A DNA stretch of 17,249 nt from an uncultured Eubacteriales bacterium (lineage in GTDB: Bacteria; Bacillota; Clostridia; Oscillospirales; Oscillospiraceae). A program made the position numbers and the translations under genes. The notes beneath the pieces are model-generated. The model did not search any database. It saw only the letters and a list, made by a program, of their open reading frames with translations, and had not been told where the DNA came from. Position 1 is the stretch's first letter. Each line of letters begins with the position of its first letter. Location: contig CATJWA010000176.1 of NCBI GenBank assembly GCA_949744025.1, positions 1 to 17,249 of the forward strand, given 5' to 3'. Shown one piece after another: positions 1-5,511 of the stretch.

Positions 1-33
1 ACACTAACTTAGAAGGAGGGTCCCCTCACAAAT

Positions 34-984
34 CTGATCGAAATTAAAAAGCCCCGCATAGAGTGCATTGAGACCCCGTCCGACGATTCATACGGTAAGT
101 ATGTCGTCGAGCCTCTTGAGCGTGGCTACGGCACGACCTTGGGCAATTCCCTGCGCAGAGTGCTCCTCTCCTCTCTCCCCGGAACCGCAGTCACCTCCAT
201 CAAGATTGCCGGAATCCAGCACGAGTTTGCCACGATTCCGGGCGTGAAGGAGGATGTTACAGAAATAGTCCTGAATATCAAGGGCATCATCGCAAGGCTC
301 CACTGCGACGGTCCGAAGACCGTGTACATCGAGGCAGCCGGAGAGTGCGAGGTATGCGCCGGAGATATAAAGGCAGACGGCGAGGTTGAGATTCTCAACC
401 CCGACCACCACATAGCAACACTGGGACCCGACGCTTCGCTGAGCATGGAGCTCAACCTCAGCCATGGCAGAGGCTACGTAGCCTCCGACAAGAACAAATC
501 CGCCCGCACCGTTATCGGCACCATCCCCGTCGATTCCATATACACACCCGTTCTGAAGGTCAACTACACGGTGGAAAACACCCGTGTCGGCAATCAGACG
601 GACTATGACAAGCTGACCATAGAGGTGTGGACCGACAAGACCATCTCCGCGCGCGACGCACTTTCCCTCGGCGCGAAGATACTCTGCGACCACTTTACCA
701 TCTTCACTGACCTGAGCGAGAGCATTTCCGCGCGCTCCACGGTGGTTGAGCAGGTTGAGACGCAGAGGGACAAGGTGCTTGAGATGACTATTGAGGAGCT
801 GGATTTGTCCGTGAGAAGCTTCAACTGCCTCAAGCGGGCGAACATCAACACGGTGGAGGATCTCGTTGGCAAGACTCAAGACGAAATGATCAAGGTCCGC
901 AACCTGGGCCGCAAGTCCCTTGAGGAGGTCGAGCACAAGCTGGCCATGATGGGACTGTCCCTGGCGAGCGACGAGAACGGCTAA
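34..984 (+). CDS. rpoA: DNA-directed RNA polymerase subunit alpha
   Basis: Alpha subunit of RNA polymerase; its dimer nucleates core assembly and its C-terminal domain contacts UP elements and activators. The frame is open from the TAG at 10-12, and the residues before the first ATG/GTG/TTG-type codon (TTG at 139) are clearly family sequence: IEIKKPRIECIE, then YGKYVVEPLERGYGTTLGNSLRR. A start at 139 would therefore delete about 35 conserved residues. The family normally begins with Met directly before IEIxKP, which places the start at CTG 34, giving 316 residues, the usual length. AAGGAGG at 13-19 lies 14 nt upstream, rather far. The N-terminal dimerisation domain covers about residues 1-230. 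The C-terminal domain (EELDLSVRSFNCLKRANI, then VRNLGRKSLEEV) starts near 250, with the DNA-contacting Arg of VRSFNCL near 261. It is followed by a hairpin repeat, then rplQ. Identity is certain; the start codon is inferred. Confidence 0.96.
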   Translation: MIEIKKPRIECIETPSDDSYGKYVVEPLERGYGTTLGNSLRRVLLSSLPGTAVTSIKIAGIQHEFATIPGVKEDVTEIVLNIKGIIARLHCDGPKTVYIEAAGECEVCAGDIKADGEVEILNPDHHIATLGPDASLSMELNLSHGRGYVASDKNKSARTVIGTIPVDSIYTPVLKVNYTVENTRVGNQTDYDKLTIEVWTDKTISARDALSLGAKILCDHFTIFTDLSESISARSTVVEQVETQRDKVLEMTIEELDLSVRSFNCLKRANINTVEDLVGKTQDEMIKVRNLGRKSLEEVEHKLAMMGLSLASDENG

Positions 985-988
985 AGCC

Positions 989-1176
989 TCAAACGCGAGG
1001 CCCTCTGGGCCTCACGTTTGAAAAGGATGCGCTCCGCTCTGCGCCTTGGTTCTTTGCCGCGAAGCGGCAAAGAACACTGCGACGCTCGCTTCGCGAGAAG
1101 AATTTTTCCGACGCGCATGTCGCCGGAAAAATGATTTGAATTTATTTGCGGCGCGCGCGCCGCAAGCTCTGCGAGG
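989..1176 (+). repeat. Structured intergenic repeat, copy A (between rpoA and rplQ)
   Basis: The 300-nt rpoA-rplQ gap is filled by a chain of hairpins. They are: a 15-bp stem at 989-1021 with a 3-nt loop and one mismatch; a 12-bp stem at 1049-1075 with loop GAA; a small stem at 1085-1097; a stem TTTTTCCG/CGGAAAAA at 1103-1131; and a perfect 20-nt palindrome at 1146-1165. The part 1094-1175 is nearly identical to 1714-1795 downstream of rplQ, and the first hairpin also recurs there. No U-tract follows any stem, so these are not canonical terminators. Open frames across it are arginine-rich and have no credible start site. The rest of the gap, to 1267, holds only a small hairpin and the rplQ ribosome site. 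Confidence 0.85.
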
Positions 1177-1284
1177 CCGTGAGGCGCGGGGGCTGCGGGA
1201 CTTGAGAACGGAAAACACACATTACAACGTGCCTGCGCCTTTGGGCGCGGGGCGGCTATAATCCTACAAGGAGGAAAGACCGAA

Positions 1285-1626
1285 ATGCCTGGTACAAGAA
1301 AACTCGGCAAGACTACCGATCAGCGCATGGCCATGCTCCGCCAGCAGGTAACTGATTTTCTGGGCAACGGCAGGATGGAGACTACCTACACCCGTGCCAA
1401 GGAAATCGGACCTATGGCCGAGAAGATGATAACCTTAGGAAAGAAGAAAGACCTGAGCGCCTACCGTCAGGCCCTGAGCTTCATCACCCGTGAGGACGTG
1501 GCCAAGAAGGTATTTGACGAGATAGCACCCAAATACGCCGAGCGCGAGGGCGGCTACACCCGCGTAACCCGTATCGGCCCCCGCAGAGGGGATGCCGCGG
1601 AGATGGCGGTAATTGAGCTGGTGTGA
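1285..1626 (+). CDS. rplQ: 50S ribosomal protein L17
   Basis: Large-subunit ribosomal protein L17, usually the last gene of the alpha operon directly after rpoA. The 113 residues match the short bacterial form. The N-terminus is the typical MPGTRKLGKTTDQRMAMLRQ, followed by TYTRAKEI and a C-terminal GYTRVTRIGPRRGDAAEMAVIEL. The ATG at 1285 is preceded by a perfect AAGGAGG at 1268-1274 with 10 nt spacing. Order and strand fit the ribosomal operon, but the gene is separated from rpoA by a 300-nt repeat-bearing gap and has a second copy of that repeat 4 nt after its stop codon. Read-through from rpoA is the likely source of expression, since no convincing promoter with a sensible leader is seen in the gap. 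Confidence 0.97.
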   Translation: MPGTRKLGKTTDQRMAMLRQQVTDFLGNGRMETTYTRAKEIGPMAEKMITLGKKKDLSAYRQALSFITREDVAKKVFDEIAPKYAEREGGYTRVTRIGPRRGDAAEMAVIELV

Positions 1627-1630
1627 CACA

Positions 1631-1796
1631 TCAAACGTGAGGCCCGTGGGGCCTCACGTTTGAAAAAGATTCGCTTCGCTCCTCGCACTCGCTTTGCTCG
1701 CACGGTCGCTACGCGAGAAGAATTTTTCCGACGTACACGCCGCCGGAAAAATGATTTGAATTTATTTGCGGCGTGTGCGCCGCAAACTCTGCGAGG
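1631..1796 (+). repeat. Structured intergenic repeat, copy B (after rplQ)
   Basis: Second copy of the repeat at 989-1176. It begins with a perfect 15-bp hairpin at 1631-1663 (3-nt loop), where a T pairs with the A that is mismatched in copy A. The middle differs from copy A and lacks the GAA-loop stem. The core 1714-1795 then matches 1094-1175 with only about nine differences, mostly inside predicted loops. These include the seven bases between the two arms of the TTTTTCCG/CGGAAAAA stem (1723-1751) and the centre of the palindrome at 1766-1785. The two copies bracket rplQ in direct orientation. The first hairpin may also slow or end transcription after rplQ, but only five A and no U follow it. 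Confidence 0.85.
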
Positions 1797-1817
1797 CGCG
1801 GGAGCTTATTAAAACTG

Positions 1818-1855
1818 AAAACGCTTCTGCGCGCCATTGGCCGCAGGAGCGTTTT
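1818..1855 (+). terminator. Intrinsic terminator before greA
   Basis: A stem AAAACGCTTCTGCG pairs with CGCAGGAGCGTTTT through 13-14 bp including one G-U pair, with a 10-nt loop, and ends in four T. It is the first canonical intrinsic terminator after rplQ, so it probably ends the ribosomal-protein/rpoA operon. Confidence 0.75.
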
Positions 1856-1866
1856 GCTTGTATAAT
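1837..1866 (+). promoter_or_regulatory. Likely sigma-A promoter of greA
   Basis: A perfect TATAAT stands at 1861-1866, directly after the terminator, with a weak -35 TTGGCC at 1837-1842 (18-nt spacing) inside the terminator stem. A start near 1873 would give a leader of about 37 nt before greA. The -10 is strong and the -35 poor, so the call rests on the -10 and its position. Confidence 0.5.
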
Positions 1867-1909
1867 CTTCGGATAATTCCGGCATAAATATTTCTGAGGT
1901 AAATTTGCG

Positions 1910-2413
1910 ATGAATGACGAACTTACAAGTCTTGATATAAAGAAGATGCAGGAGGAGCTTGACGAGCGGCGGCTCAAGCTGATGCCGGAGCTGATAGAGG
2001 AGGTCAAGCGTACGCGCGCTTTCGGAGACCTGAGCGAAAACTTTGAGTACAAGGCCGCCAAGCAGGCTCAGAACCGCAACAAAAGCCGCATACGCTATCT
2101 TGAACGTATGATAGCCTCCGCGCGGGTGATTGAGGACCGCTCCGCCGCGGACGAGGTGGGGCTTTTTGATAAGGTGGAGCTGTACATCCCCGAGGACGAC
2201 GAAACACAGGTCGTACAGGTGGTTACCACCGTGCGCTGCGACCCGCTCAGCGGCCTTATAAGCAACAAATCGCCCCTCGGCTGCGTCCTGCTGGGCAAAA
2301 AGGTTGGCGACAGCGTGACGGTGCAGGCGAATGAGAGCTACAGCTACACCGCGGAAATACGCTCCATAACCAAGCAGAGTGACGACGGCTCCGCGCCGCT
2401 GCTGCAATATTGA
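1910..2413 (+). CDS. greA: GreA/GreB-family transcription elongation factor
   Basis: Factor that enters the RNA polymerase secondary channel and stimulates cleavage of backtracked RNA. The N-terminal half is a charged coiled coil. The tip motif GDLSENFEYKAAKQ (residues 39-52) carries the acidic Asp40 and Glu43 that place the catalytic Mg ion in this family. The C-terminal FKBP-like half has the usual DPLSGLISNKSPLG and LLGKKVGDSV. At 167 residues it is slightly longer than common GreA (about 158), and the N-terminus lacks the usual LTxEGxxKLxxEL wording, so it may be a paralogue of a second GreA elsewhere. The ATG at 1910 follows a modest TGAGGT at 1895-1900, 9 nt away. It is monocistronic, between its own promoter and the inverted-repeat element at 2491. 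Confidence 0.88.
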   Translation: MNDELTSLDIKKMQEELDERRLKLMPELIEEVKRTRAFGDLSENFEYKAAKQAQNRNKSRIRYLERMIASARVIEDRSAADEVGLFDKVELYIPEDDETQVVQVVTTVRCDPLSGLISNKSPLGCVLLGKKVGDSVTVQANESYSYTAEIRSITKQSDDGSAPLLQY

Positions 2414-2490
2414 TGAATTAAATGAAAGACTGCCTTGCGGTTTTCCGAGCCTGTCGAAAAAGACGGGTGGGAGTTTTAGGTGTTTGCGTT

Positions 2491-3006
2491 TTTAGTTGAA
2501 AATTCCTTTGTTATTATTGCAGGCGCAGGGGAGTTTCGCTCCTGCGGGAGCGACTTACTTTTCCCTTGTGGGAAAAGTAAGCAAAAAGCACCCCAGAGGA
2601 AGGACCCTTCCGAAGGGGTCCTCCCTCTGGACTCCCTCTCCACGACGGCCAAAGGGGGCCTGCGGGCCCCTGTTTGAATTTCCCCGGGAGAGCGTGTCTC
2701 GGTGCAAGCGGTAACTTATGTGAGGCAAATTTGTGAGCACCTCCCATCCCGGACATCACGGAGCCGGCCACAACACCGCAGCAGCGGCAAGCTATGCTTG
2801 CACCATAGACACGCATCACTGGCAGCGCACCAACGGTGACGCTGGTGAGAGAGGAAAAGAGAATTCTCAAGGAGGAAGGGGGACACATCCCCCTTCCTCC
2901 TTGAGCGCGGCTTTGCCTACTTTCCCCGCGTCGGGAAAGTAGGTCGCCCCCGCGGGGGCGAAACTTCCCAGCGGCGGAAGAATGAAAACGGAAAATCTCA
3001 ACTAAA
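2491..3006. repeat. Hairpin-dense element with ~91-nt inverted terminal repeats
   Basis: Gene-free block between the 3' ends of greA and spoVAC. The left end (2491-2581) and the reverse complement of the right end (2916-3006) align over their whole length, both starting TTTAGTTGA. Each end has the same two hairpins in order. On the left these are CGCTCC-TGC-GGAGCG near 2538-2552 and a 12-bp CTTACTTTTCCC stem at 2554-2581. On the right they are a perfect 16-nt palindrome at 2945-2960 and an 11-bp stem at 2916-2943. Bases that differ between the ends change on both sides of the stems. Inside lie a 14-bp stem at 2593-2630, a GGGGCC/GGCCCC stem at 2655-2670, a 9-bp inverted repeat at 2701-2709/2796-2804, and a perfect 18-bp stem at 2866-2905 with loop CACA. 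No transposase or target-site duplication is visible. Confidence 0.85.
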
Positions 3007-3021
3007 TTCGTACCGGCGCAT

Positions 3022-3465
3022 TTAAGCCAGCCCAAACAACAGCAGAATTAACCCATATATCACACTCGCCGAAATCCCGAACACAATTACGGGGCCGGCA
3101 ATAGTGAAAATCTTCGCGGCCATGCCGGTGATAATGCCCTCAGACTTGAACTCAAGCGCGGGAGAGACAACGGAGTTGGCAAAGCCAGTTATAGGCACGA
3201 GCGTTCCCCCTCCGCCGTACTTGCCGAGATTGTCGTAGAGGCCAAGGCCCGTTAGAAGCGCGCCCAGAAAAACCATGGTGATGCTCGCGGCGCTGCCGGC
3301 ATCGGTCGTTATAAGGCCAAAGTGCGAGTAAATATCGGTGATTCCCTGACCGACGCAGCAGATGGCCCCGCCTATCACAAAGGCCAGAAGAAGGTCCTTG
3401 CCCAGCGGTGACTTAGGCTGACGCTTTTTGATATATTCGTTATATTCCTCATTGGTCATATTCAT
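3022..3465 (-). CDS. spoVAC: Stage V sporulation protein AC
   Basis: Integral membrane protein of the SpoVA channel, which moves Ca-dipicolinate into the developing spore and releases it at germination; SpoVAC has been described as a mechanosensitive channel. The 147 residues fit the family. A hydrophilic start (YNEYIKKRQPKSP) is followed by membrane segments near 24-42, 60-80, 90-105 and 118-145. Characteristic wording includes AFVIGGAICCVGQGI (28-42), LLTGLGLYDNLGKYGGGGT (70-88) and PITGFANSVVSPALEFKSEG (91-110). The ATG at 3465 has GGAGG 9 nt upstream. In clostridia the usual order is spoVAC-spoVAD-spoVAE, but here the repeat element begins 15 nt after the stop and neither partner is in the window. 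A sporulation-type promoter lies just upstream. SpoVAE was considered; the N-terminal YxxYIKKxxPKSP favours SpoVAC. Confidence 0.88.
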   Translation of the reverse strand: MNMTNEEYNEYIKKRQPKSPLGKDLLLAFVIGGAICCVGQGITDIYSHFGLITTDAGSAASITMVFLGALLTGLGLYDNLGKYGGGGTLVPITGFANSVVSPALEFKSEGIITGMAAKIFTIAGPVIVFGISASVIYGLILLLFGLA

Positions 3466-3469
3466 AGAA

Positions 3470-3517
3470 AAACGCCTCCGTTTTTTTATACTTAGTGTAT
3501 CAAAATCGGAGACGTTT
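3470..3517 (-). promoter_or_regulatory. Inverted repeat that could hide the spoVAC ribosome site
   Basis: On the - strand, AAACGTCTCCG (3517-3507) can pair with CGGAGGCGTTT (3480-3470): 11 bp including one G-U pair, with a 26-nt loop, followed by two more T. The second arm contains the spoVAC Shine-Dalgarno GGAGG. The first arm lies inside the spacer of the predicted promoter at 3493-3522, so only transcripts started further upstream would carry both arms. Confidence 0.5.
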
Positions 3518-3522
3518 ATTCA
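3493..3522 (-). promoter_or_regulatory. Candidate sigma-G/F promoter of spoVAC
   Basis: On the - strand, TGAATA (3522-3517) is followed after 17 nt by TACACTA (3499-3493). The forespore sigma-G consensus is roughly TGAATA and CATACTA, so the -35 is exact and the -10 matches at five of seven positions. The position just ahead of a forespore gene (spoVA operons are sigma-G dependent in Bacillus) supports it. Transcription would start near 3486, about 20 nt before the coding sequence. Confidence 0.55.
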
Positions 3523-3565
3523 GATGCGCATATCAATACGAAAAGCCTCGCATTTAGAAGCCGTC

Positions 3566-3584
3566 AGCGGCAAAGCCGCTTTTT
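3566..3584 (+). terminator. Terminator-like hairpin
   Basis: AGCGGC-AAA-GCCGCT followed by TTTTT, with more T-rich sequence beyond. As a terminator it faces the + strand, where no gene is seen upstream in this gap. Read on the - strand it follows the gene ending at 3590 but has only A-rich sequence before it and no U-tract after it. Its role is uncertain. Confidence 0.4.
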
Positions 3585-3589
3585 CGATT

Positions 3590-4003
3590 TTATTGCATGT
3601 CTATTGATATGTTGTCAATCCCGTTTTTCTCAAATTCGGAGAGATAATCGTCGATACGCAGACTCAGCTCGCTTAAATCGTCAGGACTGAGATTTTCCAC
3701 TGTCATGTCGCGGCGGGCGAGCTCCTCAGCAAGTATATCAAAAAACACCGCGTCCTCATAATCTGCGATTGCCTCGTGTATGCCGCCGTCCTCGTAGGCC
3801 TTCGAGGGAAAATAATGGCCCATGTAGCTTTGCACAAGCGAGCGCATACCGTTTTTGGTGCAAAGGGCGAAAAGCTTTTCCTGCAACAGGTCATAGTCCT
3901 CAAAGCGGTCGTCCTCACGCGTGGAGTTGAGTATCCAGTTGCCTATATATACCATGTCCAAAAGCCGCCGAAATTCCTTATCGGTAAGTTCAATGTTCAT
4001 CAT
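3590..4003 (-). CDS. Acidic hypothetical protein, 137 residues
   Basis: Not recognised. It is a soluble, strongly acidic protein with no signal peptide or membrane segment. The N-terminus (IELTDKEFRRLLDMVYIGNWILNS) looks helical, and the middle (DDRFEDYDLLQEKLFALC) and the C-terminal third (ILAEELARRDM, DDLSELSLRIDDYLSEFEKNG) are predicted-helix-like and rich in Asp and Glu. Codon pattern and base composition resemble the neighbours. The start is one of two adjacent ATGs (4003 or 4000), 7 nt after the purine-rich AAGGGGGG at 4018-4011. An extended -10 promoter is visible upstream, so it is probably expressed in growing cells as a single gene. Its stop is 68 nt before the predicted spoVAC promoter; a link to sporulation is possible but not shown by the sequence. 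Confidence 0.8.
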   Translation of the reverse strand: MMNIELTDKEFRRLLDMVYIGNWILNSTREDDRFEDYDLLQEKLFALCTKNGMRSLVQSYMGHYFPSKAYEDGGIHEAIADYEDAVFFDILAEELARRDMTVENLSPDDLSELSLRIDDYLSEFEKNGIDNISIDMQ

Positions 4004-4044
4004 CTCACGTCCCCCCTTGACAATCGTCTGTCGGATACATTACC

Positions 4045-4053
4045 ATTATAGCA
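4045..4053 (-). promoter_or_regulatory. Extended -10 promoter of the acidic hypothetical gene
   Basis: On the - strand the sequence reads TGCTATAAT: a perfect TATAAT (4050-4045) with the TGn extension (4053-4051). No good -35 is seen 16-18 nt upstream, which is common for extended -10 promoters. Transcription would start near 4039, about 36 nt before the gene. Confidence 0.55.
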
Positions 4054-4139
4054 GTATGCCCGCACAAATTCCACTGTATTTTTGTAAATAAAATTATCAG
4101 GCTGCGCCCGTGGCCTGTGTTTTTTTACGGATTTAGCAC

Positions 4140-4168
4140 TTGAAATCATATGTCAAATGTCATACAAT
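4140..4168 (+). promoter_or_regulatory. Sigma-A promoter of the murI-ywiB-argS operon
   Basis: TTGAAA (4140-4145), a 17-nt spacer, then TACAAT (4163-4168); each hexamer matches the sigma-A consensus at five of six positions. A start near 4175 gives a leader of about 47 nt that holds a small GC-rich inverted repeat before the murI ribosome site. The remaining sequence between this and 4004 shows only a weak hairpin with a seven-T run at 4098-4126. Confidence 0.65.
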
Positions 4169-4221
4169 AATTCACGGCGGCTTTGCCCGCGGATTTATTT
4201 AAGTCAGGAGAGCCTAAGAAC

Positions 4222-5022
4222 ATGGATAATCGCGCAATAGGCGTACTTGACAGCGGCATCGGCGGACTGACCTCCGCGAAGGTGCTTGAAGAAATTTTAC
4301 CCCGCGAGGATATAATATACTTCGGAGATTCCCGACGCATGCCATACGGCGGACGCACCAGGGATGAAATATGCGAAATGTCGCTTCAGGGTGCGGCGTT
4401 TCTGGAAAGCTTTGACGTAAAGGCAATACTGCTTGCCTGCGGAACGATAAGCACAAACGCGGCAGATGCGCTGCGTGCCGTGTTTAAGACACCATTTATC
4501 GGTGTGGTGGACGCGGCCTGCGCCGCCGCCGCTCGCGCGACAAGGGCGAAAAAGATAGGCGTTATCGCAACTCCGCCGTCGATAGCCAGCGGAGTATATG
4601 AGCGGGGCCTCGCCGGGCTTGATGGAGATTTGACGGTAATCACCCATGGCTGCACTAACTTTGCGGAAATGGTCGAGCAGGGTCACTTCCGAGTCGGCGA
4701 CGAGCTTGCCGAGCGGGAGGTCAGGCGTGAGCTGCGCTGCTTTCTCGGCAGCGGGATTGACACGCTTCTGCTCGGCTGCACGCACTACCCGCTGCTTTCC
4801 GAGGTCATAGCGCAGTATCTTGGCTCGGAAATACGCCAGATATCCGCCGGCGTGGAGGCTGCGCGTGCGCTGGCCGCTTATTTGAGACAGCGAGAAATGC
4901 TCGCGGACGGCGAAGGCGCCGGCCGCCGGCTGTGGTACACCAGCGGCGACACACACACCTTCGGGCACACGGCGGACATTTTTTTGGGGCACCACATTGT
5001 GCCGGTGCAGAAGATACTGTAA
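4222..5022 (+). CDS. murI: Glutamate racemase
   Basis: Makes D-glutamate from L-glutamate for peptidoglycan by a two-cysteine, cofactor-free mechanism in the cytosol. The ATG at 4222 is chosen because AGGAGAG at 4206-4212 lies 9 nt upstream and IGVLDSGIGGLT starts at the normal distance; the frame stays open further up but that stretch is not family-like. The 266 residues are of normal length. Key residues: Asp10-Ser11 in VLDSGIGG, the GDSRRMPYGG loop (35-44), catalytic Cys73 in ACGTIST, and catalytic Cys186-Thr187-His188 in LLGCTHYPLL. Oddities: the usual Cys-Asn-Thr at the first cysteine is Cys-Gly-Thr, and the usual CPxFVPLVE stretch reads GCTNFAEMVEQG (143-154). Both cysteines are present, so activity is likely. 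It is first in an operon with ywiB and argS. Confidence 0.9.
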   Translation: MDNRAIGVLDSGIGGLTSAKVLEEILPREDIIYFGDSRRMPYGGRTRDEICEMSLQGAAFLESFDVKAILLACGTISTNAADALRAVFKTPFIGVVDAACAAAARATRAKKIGVIATPPSIASGVYERGLAGLDGDLTVITHGCTNFAEMVEQGHFRVGDELAEREVRRELRCFLGSGIDTLLLGCTHYPLLSEVIAQYLGSEIRQISAGVEAARALAAYLRQREMLADGEGAGRRLWYTSGDTHTFGHTADIFLGHHIVPVQKIL

Positions 5023-5059
5023 ACAGGTCAACAACACTTGAAGATACAGGGACGAAATT

Positions 5060-5506
5060 ATGGAATTTGAAAAGAAGAACGATATGAGAGATGTGCTGAT
5101 AACCATCAGCAGCACGCGCAGCCTCGGGGGCGGGAGCGATGGAATGGAGCTCATCACCGAGGGCAAATACGCCGTGGACGGCGACGGCATCCGCTTTTCC
5201 TACATGGAGAGCGAGCTGACCGGACTTGAAGGGACTAAAACGGACTTCCTGGTCACGCCGGAGGAGGTCATCATGTCCCGCCGCGGCACCGTTACCTCTC
5301 AGATGGTGTTCCGCAAGGGGAGAAAGCAGCATTTCGCCTATGAGACGCCCTATGGCACGCTGACCATGGGTCTGGATACGCACAGGGTCAGTCACGCTCT
5401 GGGCGAGCACGGCGGAGATATTGAAATTGAGTACGACATAGACCTGGACCGCGCGGTGGTCAGCCGCAACAGGTTTAAGATAAACGTTAGGGATAAGGGG
5501 AACTGA
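5060..5506 (+). CDS. ywiB: DUF1934 (YwiB-like) beta-barrel protein
   Basis: Small protein of the DUF1934/YwiB family, thought to be a calycin-like beta-barrel; its role is unknown. The 148 residues show RDVLITISSTRS at the start, then alternating hydrophobic strands such as EGKYAVDGDGIRFSYMES, MVFRKGRKQHFAYETPYGTL and the ending DIEIEYDIDLDRAVVSRNRFKINV, which is typical. It has no signal peptide. ATG 5060 follows AGGGA by 7 nt; an in-frame ATG at 5084, directly before the conserved RDVLITI, is an alternative. The gene sits 37 nt after murI and 5 nt before argS, so argS translation is probably coupled to it. The same ywiB-argS adjacency is known in Bacillus subtilis, which supports the call. 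Confidence 0.85.
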   Translation: MEFEKKNDMRDVLITISSTRSLGGGSDGMELITEGKYAVDGDGIRFSYMESELTGLEGTKTDFLVTPEEVIMSRRGTVTSQMVFRKGRKQHFAYETPYGTLTMGLDTHRVSHALGEHGGDIEIEYDIDLDRAVVSRNRFKINVRDKGN

Positions 5507-5511
5507 GGGCC

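Noticed and set aside
88..936. 282-codon - strand frame opposite rpoA
   Set aside because: It is antisense to an unmistakable rpoA and has no ribosome site or recognisable domain.
1257..1262. Perfect TATAAT just before rplQ
   Set aside because: Transcription would begin inside the Shine-Dalgarno site at 1268-1274, and no -35 is seen, so it is probably chance.
981..1310. - strand frame of 109 codons between rpoA and rplQ, and a similar one ending near 1709
   Set aside because: Both translate the repeated hairpin core (shared INSNHFSG wording) and are explained by the repeat and not by a gene.
2480..3035. Open frames of 61-173 codons inside the inverted-repeat element
   Set aside because: They read through hairpins, are rich in Arg, Ser, Gly and Pro, lack ribosome sites, and overlap one another on both strands.
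4183..4221. Upstream TTG start for murI
   Set aside because: It lies before the ribosome site at 4206-4212, and its 13 extra residues do not resemble the family.
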